This document shows, piece after piece, positions 42,644 through 53,463 of a stretch of 64,000 bases of DNA (positions are counted from its first letter, which is position 1; each line of letters starts with the position of its first letter). This stretch comes from Hymenobacter sedentarius (GTDB taxonomy: Bacteria > Bacteroidota > Bacteroidia > Cytophagales > Hymenobacteraceae): positions 186,001 through 250,000 of the forward strand of contig NZ_CP013909.1 of the NCBI RefSeq assembly GCF_001507645.1, given 5' to 3'. The position numbers and the translations under genes were made by a program. The notes under the pieces were generated by a model, which saw only the letters and a list, made by a program, of their open reading frames with translations, was not told the DNA's origin and searched no databases.

Positions 42644-42702
42644 GAAAATTTGGGCGAGGTTGTGCCTCGCAATAGAACGGCTTGCGGTGGAACGACCTGT
42701 CC

Positions 42703-42921
42703 ATGCGGCTGCCGATTGCCGCTGCGCGGCAGTGGAGCTACAAGCTCCGCGTTATCGCCGGTCACGAGTTACGGCTTACGGCTGCGCCTGAACTCGCGCC
42801 AGACGTGGAAAAAATCATCCGAGAATATGAGCAACACTTACCGTTGAGCTCCCGAGTTCAACGGCAATTGCATAACCGATTAGAATCCACCTTGACATAT
42901 TCTCATACACCAAGCCATTAA
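42703..42921 (+). CDS. Possible small hypothetical protein
   Basis: A frame of 72 codons from the ATG at 42703 (MRLPIAAARQWSYKLRVIAG, then APDVEKIIREYEQHL), directly followed by a strong terminator at 42923. This makes it more plausible as a gene, but no domain is recognised and the first part is low in complexity. Could be chance. Confidence 0.3.
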   Translation: MRLPIAAARQWSYKLRVIAGHELRLTAAPELAPDVEKIIREYEQHLPLSSRVQRQLHNRLESTLTYSHTPSH

Positions 42922-42922
42922 A

Positions 42923-42959
42923 CGAAAGCCCCGCCAGCTGCTTGCTGGCGGGGCTTTCG
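42923..42959. terminator. Rho-independent terminator
   Basis: A 16-bp perfect stem (cgaaagccccgccagc, 42923-42938, with 42944-42959) with a 5-nt loop. The flanks are not strongly T-rich. Confidence 0.75.
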
Positions 42960-43074
42960 CTCTTACAAATCAGCTAGCTCAATAATTACACTGTGGGCAG
43001 TTCCGCATTCTCCTAAATTAAATGCGCTGCATTGAATTCCACGATGTACATTTCGATTCATCTATCCAATTGAT

Positions 43075-43554
43075 ATGCTGCACTTCCTCTGCCTACTACT
43101 GCTTCTTTCCGGCCCGCTCTGTGGGCAAACCCTGCCAGATTCGTCTCGGGTAGGCGGGATGCCTCCCCTATATACCCTACCTCAGCTCACTGCGGCCGAC
43201 ACCGTTAAAGCACTGCACCGGATGTTTACTAATAGGCGCGTAGGCGGTGGGCTTTTAGTCGTGCTTGGCGGTATAGCTGTAGTTGCAACCCCATTAGTTT
43301 ATGTAGCTACGGCCGGTCCTTCAACATCTACCTATGGCAACCTTCCTGACGCTGTAAGCGGGATGCAGCTAGGATTTGTTCTTGCTGCTCCTATAACGGC
43401 ACTTGGAATTTATCAATTGTCGCGGAATTTCAAAGACAGGGAAGCAGAGGTAATTATTAATTACACAGAAAAACACATTCTACCGCCAAAAATCAAACGA
43501 AAATTAAGCCCAAACCTTTTTCTGCCGCCCAACTCCCCTTCTAATTTTCATTAA
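43075..43554 (+). CDS. Hypothetical membrane protein
   Basis: This 159-residue protein has a signal peptide (MLHFLCLLLLLSGPLCGQ), a short periplasmic segment with LHRMFTNRRVGG, then two membrane segments (GGLLVVLGGIAVVATPLVYV; GMQLGFVLAAPITALGIYQL) and a basic tail (NYTEKHILPPKIKRKL). It is more AT-rich than the core genes around it. Function unknown. Confidence 0.65.
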   Translation: MLHFLCLLLLLSGPLCGQTLPDSSRVGGMPPLYTLPQLTAADTVKALHRMFTNRRVGGGLLVVLGGIAVVATPLVYVATAGPSTSTYGNLPDAVSGMQLGFVLAAPITALGIYQLSRNFKDREAEVIINYTEKHILPPKIKRKLSPNLFLPPNSPSNFH

Positions 43555-43587
43555 TAAGTATGCTTCTCTTGTTTGGAGATACGTGCT

Positions 43588-43631
43588 AATTAAAAAGCCC
43601 CGCTAGCAATTGCCATCGGGGCTTTTTAATT
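43588..43631. terminator. Bidirectional terminator
   Basis: The stem aattaaaaagccccg (43588-43602) with cggggctttttaatt (43617-43631) between the converging hypothetical gene (plus) and clpB (minus). Confidence 0.9.
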
Positions 43632-43654
43632 AATTACTCAATTCAGGTCAATAA

Positions 43655-46264
<2,610 letters not shown>

Positions 46265-46409
46265 TTGTCGTAGTCTCTTAGTAGGTGCTTCAGTGGAGAA
46301 GTTCTACGAGCGGACTAGCAAAGGGGGTGCAGAAGAGGTTTTTCGGACTTTTTGGCGGGAAACAAATGTTTACATTGCACGCTAAAAGACAAAATTACAG
46401 GCAAAACAG

Positions 46410-48101
46410 ATGGTAGAAGTATTGAATTTCAAAGCGGGCCCGTCATCAACACCAGGCTTAACGCTGGAGTTAGCACCAATCACTGTATTTGTAGGACCAA
46501 ACAATTCTGGCAAGAGTCGAGTCTTAGTCGAATTAGAAAATTGGAGTGTTAATGGGCACTGTCTACCAAATAAAGTATTAGAAAGTGTAGTCTTTAAAAA
46601 ATTTAGTGAAGAAGAACTTAATGTAGAAATAAATAAGATTCAAAGTCCTAATACACTAGGCCAGAGTCGCGACTCTGATTACGTTTATTTATCTAGGGCA
46701 GGAACCAAACTGAATGAAAATAGTGATGATTTTAAAAGAATCCATTATAAATACTTAGTCAAGGAAGCCGTGCAAGGATTTGTTTCTGGCTCAAACCAGT
46801 ATGGTGATTTAAGAAGTTTATTTACATTAAGGTTGGATGGGAGCAGTCGTCTCGGCCTATTAACAGAAAGAAAAACAGGTGATTTTCAAGCTCAACCTAA
46901 TAATCCACTATCACGCCTCTTTCTTAACAACACACTACGTCAAGTCATAAGGCGCATAGTGTTTGATGCTTTTGGCCGTTATTTCGTGATTGACCCAACA
47001 AATCCAGGATACCTCAGAGTACGTTTAACAGACCGAGCCCCATCCACTGAAGCTGAGGAGAGAGGGTGGGACGATTTAGCTATTGCTTATCATCGAGACG
47101 GTACTTTAATTCAACAAACTAGTGATGGGGTCCGGGCATTCACAGGCATAATTACTGCATTAATTGTTGGTGACCCCAAAATCACTCTTATAGACGAACC
47201 GGAAGCATTTCTGCATCCCGCATTGTCGATGAAGCTCGGCAAAGAAGTGGCTTCTATATCAGCTAGTGAACCCGAAAAAAGGTTATTTGTATCGACGCAT
47301 AGCGCGTCATTCTTGATGGGCTGTATACAGTCCGGAGCGCCCCTTAACATTGTGCGCTTGACTTACAAAGGAGGAGTTGCAACTACCCGTGTCTTACGAC
47401 GCGAACAGCTACTTCATTTAATGCGCAATCCTATGCTTCGCTCAACGGGAATGCTAGATGGCTTATTTTATGAAGCAGTGATTGTTACAGAGGGAGATTC
47501 CGACAGAGCTTTTTATCAAGAAGTTAATGAGCGACTTCGAACTGCAAAAGATTGGCGAGGCTTAGGAAATTGTCTTTTTATCAATGCCCAGAATAAACAG
47601 ACTATTTGGGATATTGTGCGCCCATTGCGAGAATTAGGCATTCCTGCTATTGGCATTGTAGACTTAGATGTATTGAAAGAAGGAGGCAAAACATTCAGTA
47701 AATTAACTGAGGGAGCTTTTTTCTCTAAGGTAAGTCTAGGGGGAATTGAAATAACTCGCTCTAATTTACTTGCTGCACTAAATGCAGTAGATGTTACCTG
47801 GAAACGCAATGGCGGAATTGAAGTTTTAACGGCAATAGATAAACAAGGAGCTAATGATTACTTCGACCAACTAGAAGAACATGGTGTTTTTGTAGTACGC
47901 TCTGGTGAAGTTGAGGCTTGGCTAGGCAATCTGGGAGTTCCAAGAGAAAAGCAGAATTGGCTTCCTAGAATGTTTGAGGCCATGGGTGAGGACCCAACAC
48001 AAACAGGTTATGTGCAACCTTCCAAGGGTGATGTGTGGGACTTTGTGGGGCGCATGAGGCTATGGGTAGATAATCCTAGCAGGAAAGGGATACCTGAATA
48101 G
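46410..48101 (+). CDS. OLD-family ATPase/TOPRIM nuclease (probable phage defence)
   Basis: This 563-residue protein joins an SMC/ABC-like AAA ATPase and a C-terminal TOPRIM nuclease. Walker A is VFVGPNNSGKSR (about residues 27-38), a signature-like helix is SDGVRAFTGIITALIVG (about 236-252), Walker B is TLIDEPEAFLHP (about 259) and a switch His lies in FVSTHSASFL. The TOPRIM part has the Glu block VTEGDSDRAFY (about 357) and the Asp block GIVDLDVLKEGG (about 417). No UvrD-like or reverse-transcriptase gene is beside it, so it fits a stand-alone (class 1) OLD rather than Gabija or a retron effector. It is strikingly AT-rich (15 G+C of 60 in 46561-46620; 26 of 60 in 47581-47640) next to GC-rich genes, a sign of recent transfer. 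Overlap of function with anti-phage defence is inferred from the family. Confidence 0.88.
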   Translation: MVEVLNFKAGPSSTPGLTLELAPITVFVGPNNSGKSRVLVELENWSVNGHCLPNKVLESVVFKKFSEEELNVEINKIQSPNTLGQSRDSDYVYLSRAGTKLNENSDDFKRIHYKYLVKEAVQGFVSGSNQYGDLRSLFTLRLDGSSRLGLLTERKTGDFQAQPNNPLSRLFLNNTLRQVIRRIVFDAFGRYFVIDPTNPGYLRVRLTDRAPSTEAEERGWDDLAIAYHRDGTLIQQTSDGVRAFTGIITALIVGDPKITLIDEPEAFLHPALSMKLGKEVASISASEPEKRLFVSTHSASFLMGCIQSGAPLNIVRLTYKGGVATTRVLRREQLLHLMRNPMLRSTGMLDGLFYEAVIVTEGDSDRAFYQEVNERLRTAKDWRGLGNCLFINAQNKQTIWDIVRPLRELGIPAIGIVDLDVLKEGGKTFSKLTEGAFFSKVSLGGIEITRSNLLAALNAVDVTWKRNGGIEVLTAIDKQGANDYFDQLEEHGVFVVRSGEVEAWLGNLGVPREKQNWLPRMFEAMGEDPTQTGYVQPSKGDVWDFVGRMRLWVDNPSRKGIPE

Positions 48102-48170
48102 CTACACAAGAAGCTTCCTTTTCTCTCAGCGGCGGGGGCAGCGGGCGGGGGTGGGGGCGTATTGCTCCGT

Positions 48171-49103
48171 TTACTCCACAATCATGTTGCACACGTTGGT
48201 GCCGGTGCGGCCGTCGGCGCTCACGTAGGCCCAGAACAGGCCTTCGGTGCTGTGGGGCATGGCTACGCGGCCGTGCCCGTCGAGGGCGATGACGCCGCCT
48301 TTGCCGCCTGCGGGGGCCACTTTCTCGTGGATGACCAGGTGCGCGGCTGCCTCCACGCTCAGGCCCCGGTACTCCATCAGCGCGGCGATGTCGTGGGCCA
48401 CGGTGTGGCGAAGGAAGAATTCGCCGTGCCCGGTGCCCGACACGGCGCACACGTGGTTGGCGTAGGTGCCGGCCCCGATGATGGGCGAGTCGCCCACCCG
48501 GCCATACTGCTTGTTGAGCATGCCCCCGGTGGACGTGCCGGCGGCCAGTTGCCCGGCCTGGTCGAGGGCCACGGCGCCCACGGTGCCGTATTTGGTGGTT
48601 GGGGCGGAGGAGCTGGCTGCGGCGGCTTGCAGGGCCTGAAACTGCTGCCACCGCTCCTCGGTCCGAAACCACTCCGGCGGGGCCGTTTCCAGGCCCATTT
48701 CCGCGGCAAACTGGTCGGCGCCGGCGCCCGTGAGCAGTACGTGAGCGGAGCGTTCGAGCACAGCCCGGGCTGCCGAAATGGGGTTGCGCACGGTGCGCAC
48801 GCCGGCCACCGCACCGGCTTGCAGCGTGGCGCCGTCCATCAGGGCCGCGTCCATCTCATTCAGTCCGGCGTGCGAAAACACCGAGCCGCGCCCGGCATTG
48901 AACAGAGGCGAGTCTTCCAGCAGGCGCAGGCTGGTTTCGACTGCGGTCAGGCTGCTGCCGCCCTCGGCCAGCACCGCGAAGCCCGCTTGTGCGGCAGCAG
49001 TCAAGGTGCGGTGGTATTCGGCTTCCTGCGGAAACGGGGTGCCGGCGGGGTACAGGCGGCCCGAGCCGCCGTGCAGCAACAGCGTGAAATTGGTGGAAGG
49101 CAT
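48171..49103 (-). CDS. iaaA: Isoaspartyl peptidase / plant-type L-asparaginase (Ntn hydrolase)
   Basis: This 310-residue protein has landmarks of the family: FTLLLHGGSGRLYP at the start, ALMDGATLQAGAVAGVRTVR, the autocleavage site before Thr in TTKYGTVGAVALDQAGQLAA (about residue 170), then STGGMLNKQYGRVGDSPIIG and SGTGHGEFFLR. The precursor cuts itself so that Thr becomes the N-terminal nucleophile. Substrates are beta-aspartyl dipeptides and asparagine. With cyanophycinase at 16963-17817 it could finish cyanophycin breakdown; that is an inference, as the two genes are 31 kb apart. Confidence 0.94.
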   Translation of the reverse strand: MPSTNFTLLLHGGSGRLYPAGTPFPQEAEYHRTLTAAAQAGFAVLAEGGSSLTAVETSLRLLEDSPLFNAGRGSVFSHAGLNEMDAALMDGATLQAGAVAGVRTVRNPISAARAVLERSAHVLLTGAGADQFAAEMGLETAPPEWFRTEERWQQFQALQAAAASSSAPTTKYGTVGAVALDQAGQLAAGTSTGGMLNKQYGRVGDSPIIGAGTYANHVCAVSGTGHGEFFLRHTVAHDIAALMEYRGLSVEAAAHLVIHEKVAPAGGKGGVIALDGHGRVAMPHSTEGLFWAYVSADGRTGTNVCNMIVE

Positions 49104-49188
49104 GGGCTCTGATTAGGTAGGTTAAGATTCAACAGACTAGAAGAAGCGTCCGTATCGTTCGGCAGCTTTCACACGGGGCAGGGCTCAA

Positions 49189-49461
49189 CTAACTCGCTTC
49201 CTCAAACGGCAGCACCACATTCGCCATCGCCTTGAGGTCCAGGTCCGGCACGAAGCCGTCGCACACGGTGAGGATGCTGTAGAGGTAGCGCTTGAGCTCC
49301 GCGGGGTCGGGCTGCTCCTGGCGTAGCGCGGCCTGTACGAGGTGCAGGGACAAATCGGCCAGCACTAGTTGCTTGCGCGTGGTGAGGTCGCTGGTCGTAA
49401 CGGCTGTGGACTCCGTCAGGGCGTGGGCCTGGCGAACGAGGTCCAGAATGGCATCTTGCAT
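49189..49461 (-). CDS. Small hypothetical protein
   Basis: This 90-residue alpha-helical soluble protein (MQDAILDLVRQAHALTESTA, LVLADLSLHLVQAALRQEQP) has no known domain. It lies 85 nt downstream of nothing on its own strand other than the methyltransferase gene. Composition is typical of local genes, so it is probably real. Confidence 0.55.
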   Translation of the reverse strand: MQDAILDLVRQAHALTESTAVTTSDLTTRKQLVLADLSLHLVQAALRQEQPDPAELKRYLYSILTVCDGFVPDLDLKAMANVVLPFEEAS

Positions 49462-49598
49462 TCTCAATTAGGTATTTTGGAGGGATGAATGCGGCGCTGG
49501 GCGCTGCCGCTGCAAGGTGGCAAAGCTAGTTCTTGTCCGAAGATGCCAAGAAGCTGCCCAGCTTTCTCATTAAGCAGCGACAGCTTCTGCCCTTTCTG

Positions 49599-50387
49599 TT
49601 AGCTCTGCTGCGGCAGCCCTAGCAAATACAGTTTCTTGGCCTTGCCGGTAATGCGTCCTTTCTCCCATTTGTAATCTTCGGTTTCGAACCCAGCCAGCAG
49701 TTGGTCCAGGTCTTCCAAGGTGTAGGTGCGGGCATTGGACACAGCCCCATCCCAGGCAAAGCACAGCGGAATAACCGGCAGTAGGTACGTAAACACCAAC
49801 TGCTTCCAGGTGAGAGGCCGGGCAAAGGGCGTGAGGAAGAACACCATCATAAATATCATGGGCAGCGATACCCACCACAGCGCAGTGGGCAGGCTGTTAT
49901 CGCTCATTTCGTAGATGCAGATGGCTTGCCGGCTGTCACGGGCATGCTGCAGGATGCGGCGCGCGGTGGCCGGGTTCATGTGGTGAAAGCTGCCCACCAT
50001 GGTGCGCACCCCGGCTAATTCGGCCGGCACCTGCAGCGCATCCACCGGCGCCAGCCAATACGTCAGCGCCGGGTTGGGGCCGCTGTTTATTTCGGCCACC
50101 ACTTCGCGGTTCGGGTACAGGTCGGTAAACGTAAGGCGCAGCTGCTCGCCGCCGGGCTGGGCCTGCAGCGCCCGAAACACTTCCCGCATGGGGCCGCCCC
50201 CACCCGAGCAAAGGTCCACGATGGTGTGCTGGCCCGTATGCTGCAAGGCCCTGGTGAGCAGGGCTGCTATATCGGCGGGGGTGCCCAGCAGGTTGTGCAT
50301 CACCACCATCAGCCGGGTGAGGCAGGCGCGCAGCCAGTGCGGAAACCAGGGATAATCTTCCAGTTCGAACAGATGTATGCGCTTCAT
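49599..50387 (-). CDS. Class I SAM-dependent methyltransferase-like protein
   Basis: This 262-residue protein has the SAM-binding motif I HTIVDLCSGGGGPMREVF (about residues 54-72), then the acidic motif II region LRLTFTDLYPN and a motif-like SFHHMNPATARRIL. Past about residue 165 there are two hydrophobic stretches (WVSLPMIFMMVFFLTPFARP; KQLVFTYLLPVIPLCFAW), so the protein may lie on the membrane. The substrate is unknown. Confidence 0.8.
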   Translation of the reverse strand: MKRIHLFELEDYPWFPHWLRACLTRLMVVMHNLLGTPADIAALLTRALQHTGQHTIVDLCSGGGGPMREVFRALQAQPGGEQLRLTFTDLYPNREVVAEINSGPNPALTYWLAPVDALQVPAELAGVRTMVGSFHHMNPATARRILQHARDSRQAICIYEMSDNSLPTALWWVSLPMIFMMVFFLTPFARPLTWKQLVFTYLLPVIPLCFAWDGAVSNARTYTLEDLDQLLAGFETEDYKWEKGRITGKAKKLYLLGLPQQS

Positions 50388-50542
50388 ATTAGTTAGGGTG
50401 CTCTTTTCCTATCAAGGTCGGACCGGCAGCACTTATCGGCGAGTAAAAAGCATTAGTAAACTGCTAATACAGCATGGCAAGCTACACCACAGGGCAATTC
50501 ATCATCCGATTGCCTTCAAAGTCAACATATCTTTTATCGAAC

Positions 50543-50594
50543 AAGCCCCAACAAAAGAGCCCCAGCAACTGCTGGGACTATTTTGTTGGGGCTT
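50543..50594 (-). terminator. Rho-independent terminator for the gene at 50646-51368
   Basis: A 14-bp outer stem (aagccccaacaaaa with its complement) encloses a second stem (ccccagca with tgctggg). It lies about 50 nt downstream of the minus-strand stop. Confidence 0.75.
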
Positions 50595-50645
50595 AAGGCA
50601 ACCGGCTTGCAGTTAGGCGGCCAAAGTGGGTCGGGGCAGTGGCCC

Positions 50646-51368
50646 TTACAGCCGGACGCCTTGCGCGTGCAATTGCTTTTCCTGTGCGGCTTGGTTGGCC
50701 GTGAATTCGGCGTGCTGCTCCGGCGTGCGAGTAGTGCCCAGGCTGGCTAAATGCTGCCGCACTTCGGCAGCCGGCAAATCGTTGCAGTACATCGGTGAGC
50801 CCGGCTGCTGGCGCCACGACTCGTGCAGGCTGCCGGCATCTACGGCGTCGTAGCCCAACTCCTCCACCAATGCCATCACCTTTTGCTTGGCGGCGGCATC
50901 GTCGCCAGCCACGGGCAGCGCGATGCGGCCGGGCGTGCCGGCGGGCTGCCCTGGTTTCTCGAGGTGCGGAGCGAGGATGTTGTTGAATACCTTCACCACC
51001 GGCTGGCCTAGGTGCTGCTGTACCCATTCGCTCTCGGTCAGGACGCCGCTTTCCAGCTCGGGCAGCTGGCCGTCGCGCAGCAAGGGATAGTAGTTGCTGG
51101 TGTCAATTACCGGTACGCTGGCGGGCACGCCCTCAAACAGGTCCTTGGGCAGATCGGGAATGTTTTTCAGCGGAATGGTTACCACAATGATGTCGCCGTG
51201 GCGGGCGGCTTCCCGGGCCGTAACGGGGGTGGCGCCGGTTTTTTGGGCTAGCTCCGTTAGCGTTTCGGGGCCGCGGGAGTTGGCAATGTATACCGAGTGG
51301 CCGAGGCTGGTGAGCCGCCCGGCGAGGGCGCTGCCGATGTGGCCGGCCCCAATGATTCCAATGTTCAT
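50646..51368 (-). CDS. NAD(P)-binding oxidoreductase, F420-reductase-like
   Basis: This 240-residue protein has a Rossmann nucleotide-binding start (MNIGIIGAGHIGSALAGRLT) and NSRGPETL, matching the NADPH-dependent F420 reductase/NADP-oxidoreductase-coenzyme-F420 family. VVTIPLKNIPDLPKDLFEG and VIDTSNYYPLLRDGQL are typical of this branch in bacteria that lack F420. The real substrate is unknown. Single gene. Confidence 0.88.
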   Translation of the reverse strand: MNIGIIGAGHIGSALAGRLTSLGHSVYIANSRGPETLTELAQKTGATPVTAREAARHGDIIVVTIPLKNIPDLPKDLFEGVPASVPVIDTSNYYPLLRDGQLPELESGVLTESEWVQQHLGQPVVKVFNNILAPHLEKPGQPAGTPGRIALPVAGDDAAAKQKVMALVEELGYDAVDAGSLHESWRQQPGSPMYCNDLPAAEVRQHLASLGTTRTPEQHAEFTANQAAQEKQLHAQGVRL

Positions 51369-51497
51369 AAGCAGTAAATTGAGCTAGCGTTTTGTGAGCC
51401 GCTCTTGTGTAAAGCGGTACGCTCTAAGACTACCTGCTCCCTGAGATTGTTCAGCCGCGCCGGCAGTGGGCCATACATTGGCAAGCAGCCGAGGCTT

Positions 51498-52031
51498 TTA
51501 CAGTTCCCACTCCCCTGCCAGCAGGCGCGGCAGTAGCGGGTGCAGCATGCGGTAGGTGGCGCCCCACAGGTAGTGCGGCCCCACCCGCCAGAAAGGCACC
51601 AGCTCGGGGTTGGGCCAGCCGGGGAATTGCCACAGTTCCTGGCCGGCGTTGGCGGGGTCGGCCAGGTGGCGAAGGGGCACTTCCAGCACTTCCGCTATTT
51701 CGGGCTGGGCCGCGCGCCACGTGGGCGGCGGAGCGATGCGGGCCAGAAACGGGGTGATGTGAAAGCCCGTGGAGCGTGTGTGCAGGGGCGGTAGCTCGGC
51801 CAGCACCTCAATGGCGGCCGCAGCCAGCCCAATTTCCTCTTCGGTTTCGCGCAGGGCTGTGGCCAGCAGGGAGGCGTCGGTGGGGTCGCGCTTGCCGCCA
51901 GGGAATGCCAGCTGCCCGCCGTGCACGCCGTGGTCGCCGCGGCGCACCAGCACGAGCGTGGGTTCGCCGGCCGCGTTGCGAAACACGGGGACGAGCACGG
52001 CTGATTCGCGCAGGGCAGGCGGAGGATTCAT
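51498..52031 (-). CDS. NUDIX hydrolase, CoA pyrophosphatase-like (NudL group)
   Basis: This 177-residue protein starts at the ATG at 52029-52031; six codons farther upstream only a TTG is available. The Nudix box is GGKRDPTDASLL then ATALRETEEEIGL (about residues 47-72), with Asp in place of the first usual Glu, as in NudL. VLVPVFRNAAGEPTLVLVRR before it and HITPFLARI after it also agree with the CoA pyrophosphatase group. It probably cuts CoA or similar dinucleotides. Confidence 0.85.
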   Translation of the reverse strand: MNPPPALRESAVLVPVFRNAAGEPTLVLVRRGDHGVHGGQLAFPGGKRDPTDASLLATALRETEEEIGLAAAAIEVLAELPPLHTRSTGFHITPFLARIAPPPTWRAAQPEIAEVLEVPLRHLADPANAGQELWQFPGWPNPELVPFWRVGPHYLWGATYRMLHPLLPRLLAGEWEL

Positions 52032-52132
52032 AAAACTGGAGACGGACAATGCTCGTGGCGAGGCACCTGGAAGCGGCCGCTACGCTGCAATATCAGCAAC
52101 ATGGGCAAAACCCGGGAAAAGGCTACCTCTTC

Positions 52133-52154
52133 GGCACGAGTTACGCTGTGCTAA
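52133..52154. repeat. Dispersed 22-bp repeat, copy 2
   Basis: ggcacgagttacgctgtgct plus aa, the reverse complement of 42622-42643 with one mismatch. Confidence 0.55.
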
Positions 52155-52188
52155 ACCCACGCTAGGGCAGTTGCAGAAGAGCCCATAT

Positions 52189-52247
52189 CGCTAATTCGCC
52201 GCCCGCGCCACCGGGAAACCGGGCGGGCCGCGGGCGGCGAATTAGCG
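52189..52247. repeat. Perfect 19-bp inverted repeat
   Basis: The arms cgctaattcgccgcccgcg (52189-52207) and 52229-52247 are exact reverse complements with a GC-rich 21-nt spacer that can form an inner stem. A strong cruciform or hairpin is expected. Confidence 0.8.
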
Positions 52248-52693
52248 AGGCTTGGAAACGCCAAGGCAGCAGCTCGCCCCACAAGCTGTGGGAAAAACTG
52301 CTACCTCAACTGTATCCACTCGGCTTAACCATTCGGCGGGCCAGTGGAGGGAGTTAACCCACTCTTGGGCAACGCGCGGCTTGGTTAGTTGCCGCCCTGG
52401 CCGTTGCCGCTGTCGCCGGCTTTCTGGTCGTCGTTGCGGATGCTGCGCTTGGGGCGGCTGGGCTTGTTTTCCAGCTTGCCAAACCGGTAGCTGAAGGCGG
52501 CCCGCACGCCGCGGTTGTACACGTAGGTGGTGTTGGTCGAGACCGACTGGCCGGTGTCAAAGTCGTTGGTCAGCTTCACGTAGGAGCTGAAGGGGTTGTC
52601 GGCGTTCAGGGTCAGGTCGCCTTTGCCTTTCCAGAGGTCTTTGCGCAGGCCCAGGGAGTACATCTGCCAGGGCGAGCTAGGGAGTGTTTACAG

Positions 52694-53233
52694 TTAGAGC
52701 CAGGTTAAAGCTGCAACTAAGCAGCAAGTAGCAAAGTAGTTGGCGGCGCGTTTGTCGAATCGGGTAGCTACGGCCCGAAAGCGTTTTAAGCCATTAATAG
52801 CCCGTTCGATGTGGTTGCGCTCTTTGTAGCTTTCAGCGTCATGCGCCAACGGGACCGTGCGGTTTTTCTTGCCGGGAATCACGGCCGTGGCCCCTGCCTG
52901 CTGGATTTGGGCGCGCACGTAGCCCGCGTCGTAGGCCCGGTCGGCCAGCACCGCCTGCCCCGGGCGCAAGTGCTGCACCAGCAACCCGAGCGCTTGCGGG
53001 CAATCCCCCGCGTGGCCCCCGGTCAGGGCCAGGGCGCAAATGCGGCCCTGCGCGTCGCAACTCAGGTGGAGTTTGGTCGTGAAGCCGCCGCGGCTGCGGC
53101 CGAGCGCCTGCCCGCAAGGGCTGTCTTTTTTTTCGCGCCGGCGGCCACCTGGTGCGCCCGTACGGTGGTGGAATCGACCAGCAGGCGGTGCAAGCCGGCT
53201 TCCTGTTGCACTTGGGCCAGCACCCGGGGCCAT
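52694..53233 (-). CDS. IS transposase, OrfB part (expressed by -1 frameshift)
   Basis: The frame overlaps OrfA and has no good start of its own. Past the A8 site it reads KKDSPCGQALGRSRGGFTTK, then the second catalytic Asp in AVLADRAYDAGYVRA and the Glu in KERNHIERAINGLKRFRAVA, completing the DDE triad. The stop lies within the left inverted repeat at 52694-52696. Confidence 0.88.
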   Translation of the reverse strand: MAPGAGPSATGSRLAPPAGRFHHRTGAPGGRRREKKDSPCGQALGRSRGGFTTKLHLSCDAQGRICALALTGGHAGDCPQALGLLVQHLRPGQAVLADRAYDAGYVRAQIQQAGATAVIPGKKNRTVPLAHDAESYKERNHIERAINGLKRFRAVATRFDKRAANYFATCCLVAALTWL

Positions 53234-53463
53234 ACCCCGGCTTGCCGCCAGCGGCGAAACCGGGCGTACACCGTGTGCCAGGGCCCAAACCGCTCGGCCG
53301 GCAAATCACGCCACGAGACGCCGCAACGGGCCCGCCAGAGCACGGCTTCCACGAACAAGCGCGTGTCTTTGGCCGTCGTGCCCGGCGAACTTTCTTGGCC
53401 CGGCAGCAACGGCGAAAGCTTCGCCCACTGCGCATCGGTCAATAAACTCCGGTCTTTATTCAT
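53062..53463 (-). CDS. IS transposase, OrfA part
   Basis: This 133-residue N-terminal part starts at the ATG at 53461-53463. It has the DUF4096-like region of IS5-type transposases (LLTDAQWAKLSPLLPGQESS, RCGVSWRDLPAERFGPWHTV, YARFRRWRQAGVW) and the first catalytic Asp in LLVDSTTVRAHQVAAG. An A8 stretch (53125-53132 on the complementary strand; codons AAA AAA AAG) should make ribosomes shift back by one into OrfB to give the whole transposase. Confidence 0.9.
   Translation of the reverse strand: MNKDRSLLTDAQWAKLSPLLPGQESSPGTTAKDTRLFVEAVLWRARCGVSWRDLPAERFGPWHTVYARFRRWRQAGVWPRVLAQVQQEAGLHRLLVDSTTVRAHQVAAGAKKKTALAGRRSAAAAAASRPNST

Larger units (their letters stand above)
52032..52384. other. Intergenic region with repeats
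   Basis: About 350 nt between the NUDIX gene and the receptor pseudogene. It holds two repeats listed separately (52133-52154 and 52189-52247) and no credible gene. Confidence 0.55.

Noticed and set aside
46410-48101. Reading the OLD gene as Gabija, PARIS or a retron effector
   Set aside because: No UvrD-like helicase, no AriB-like gene, and no reverse transcriptase is adjacent; flanking genes are clpB and an isoaspartyl peptidase.
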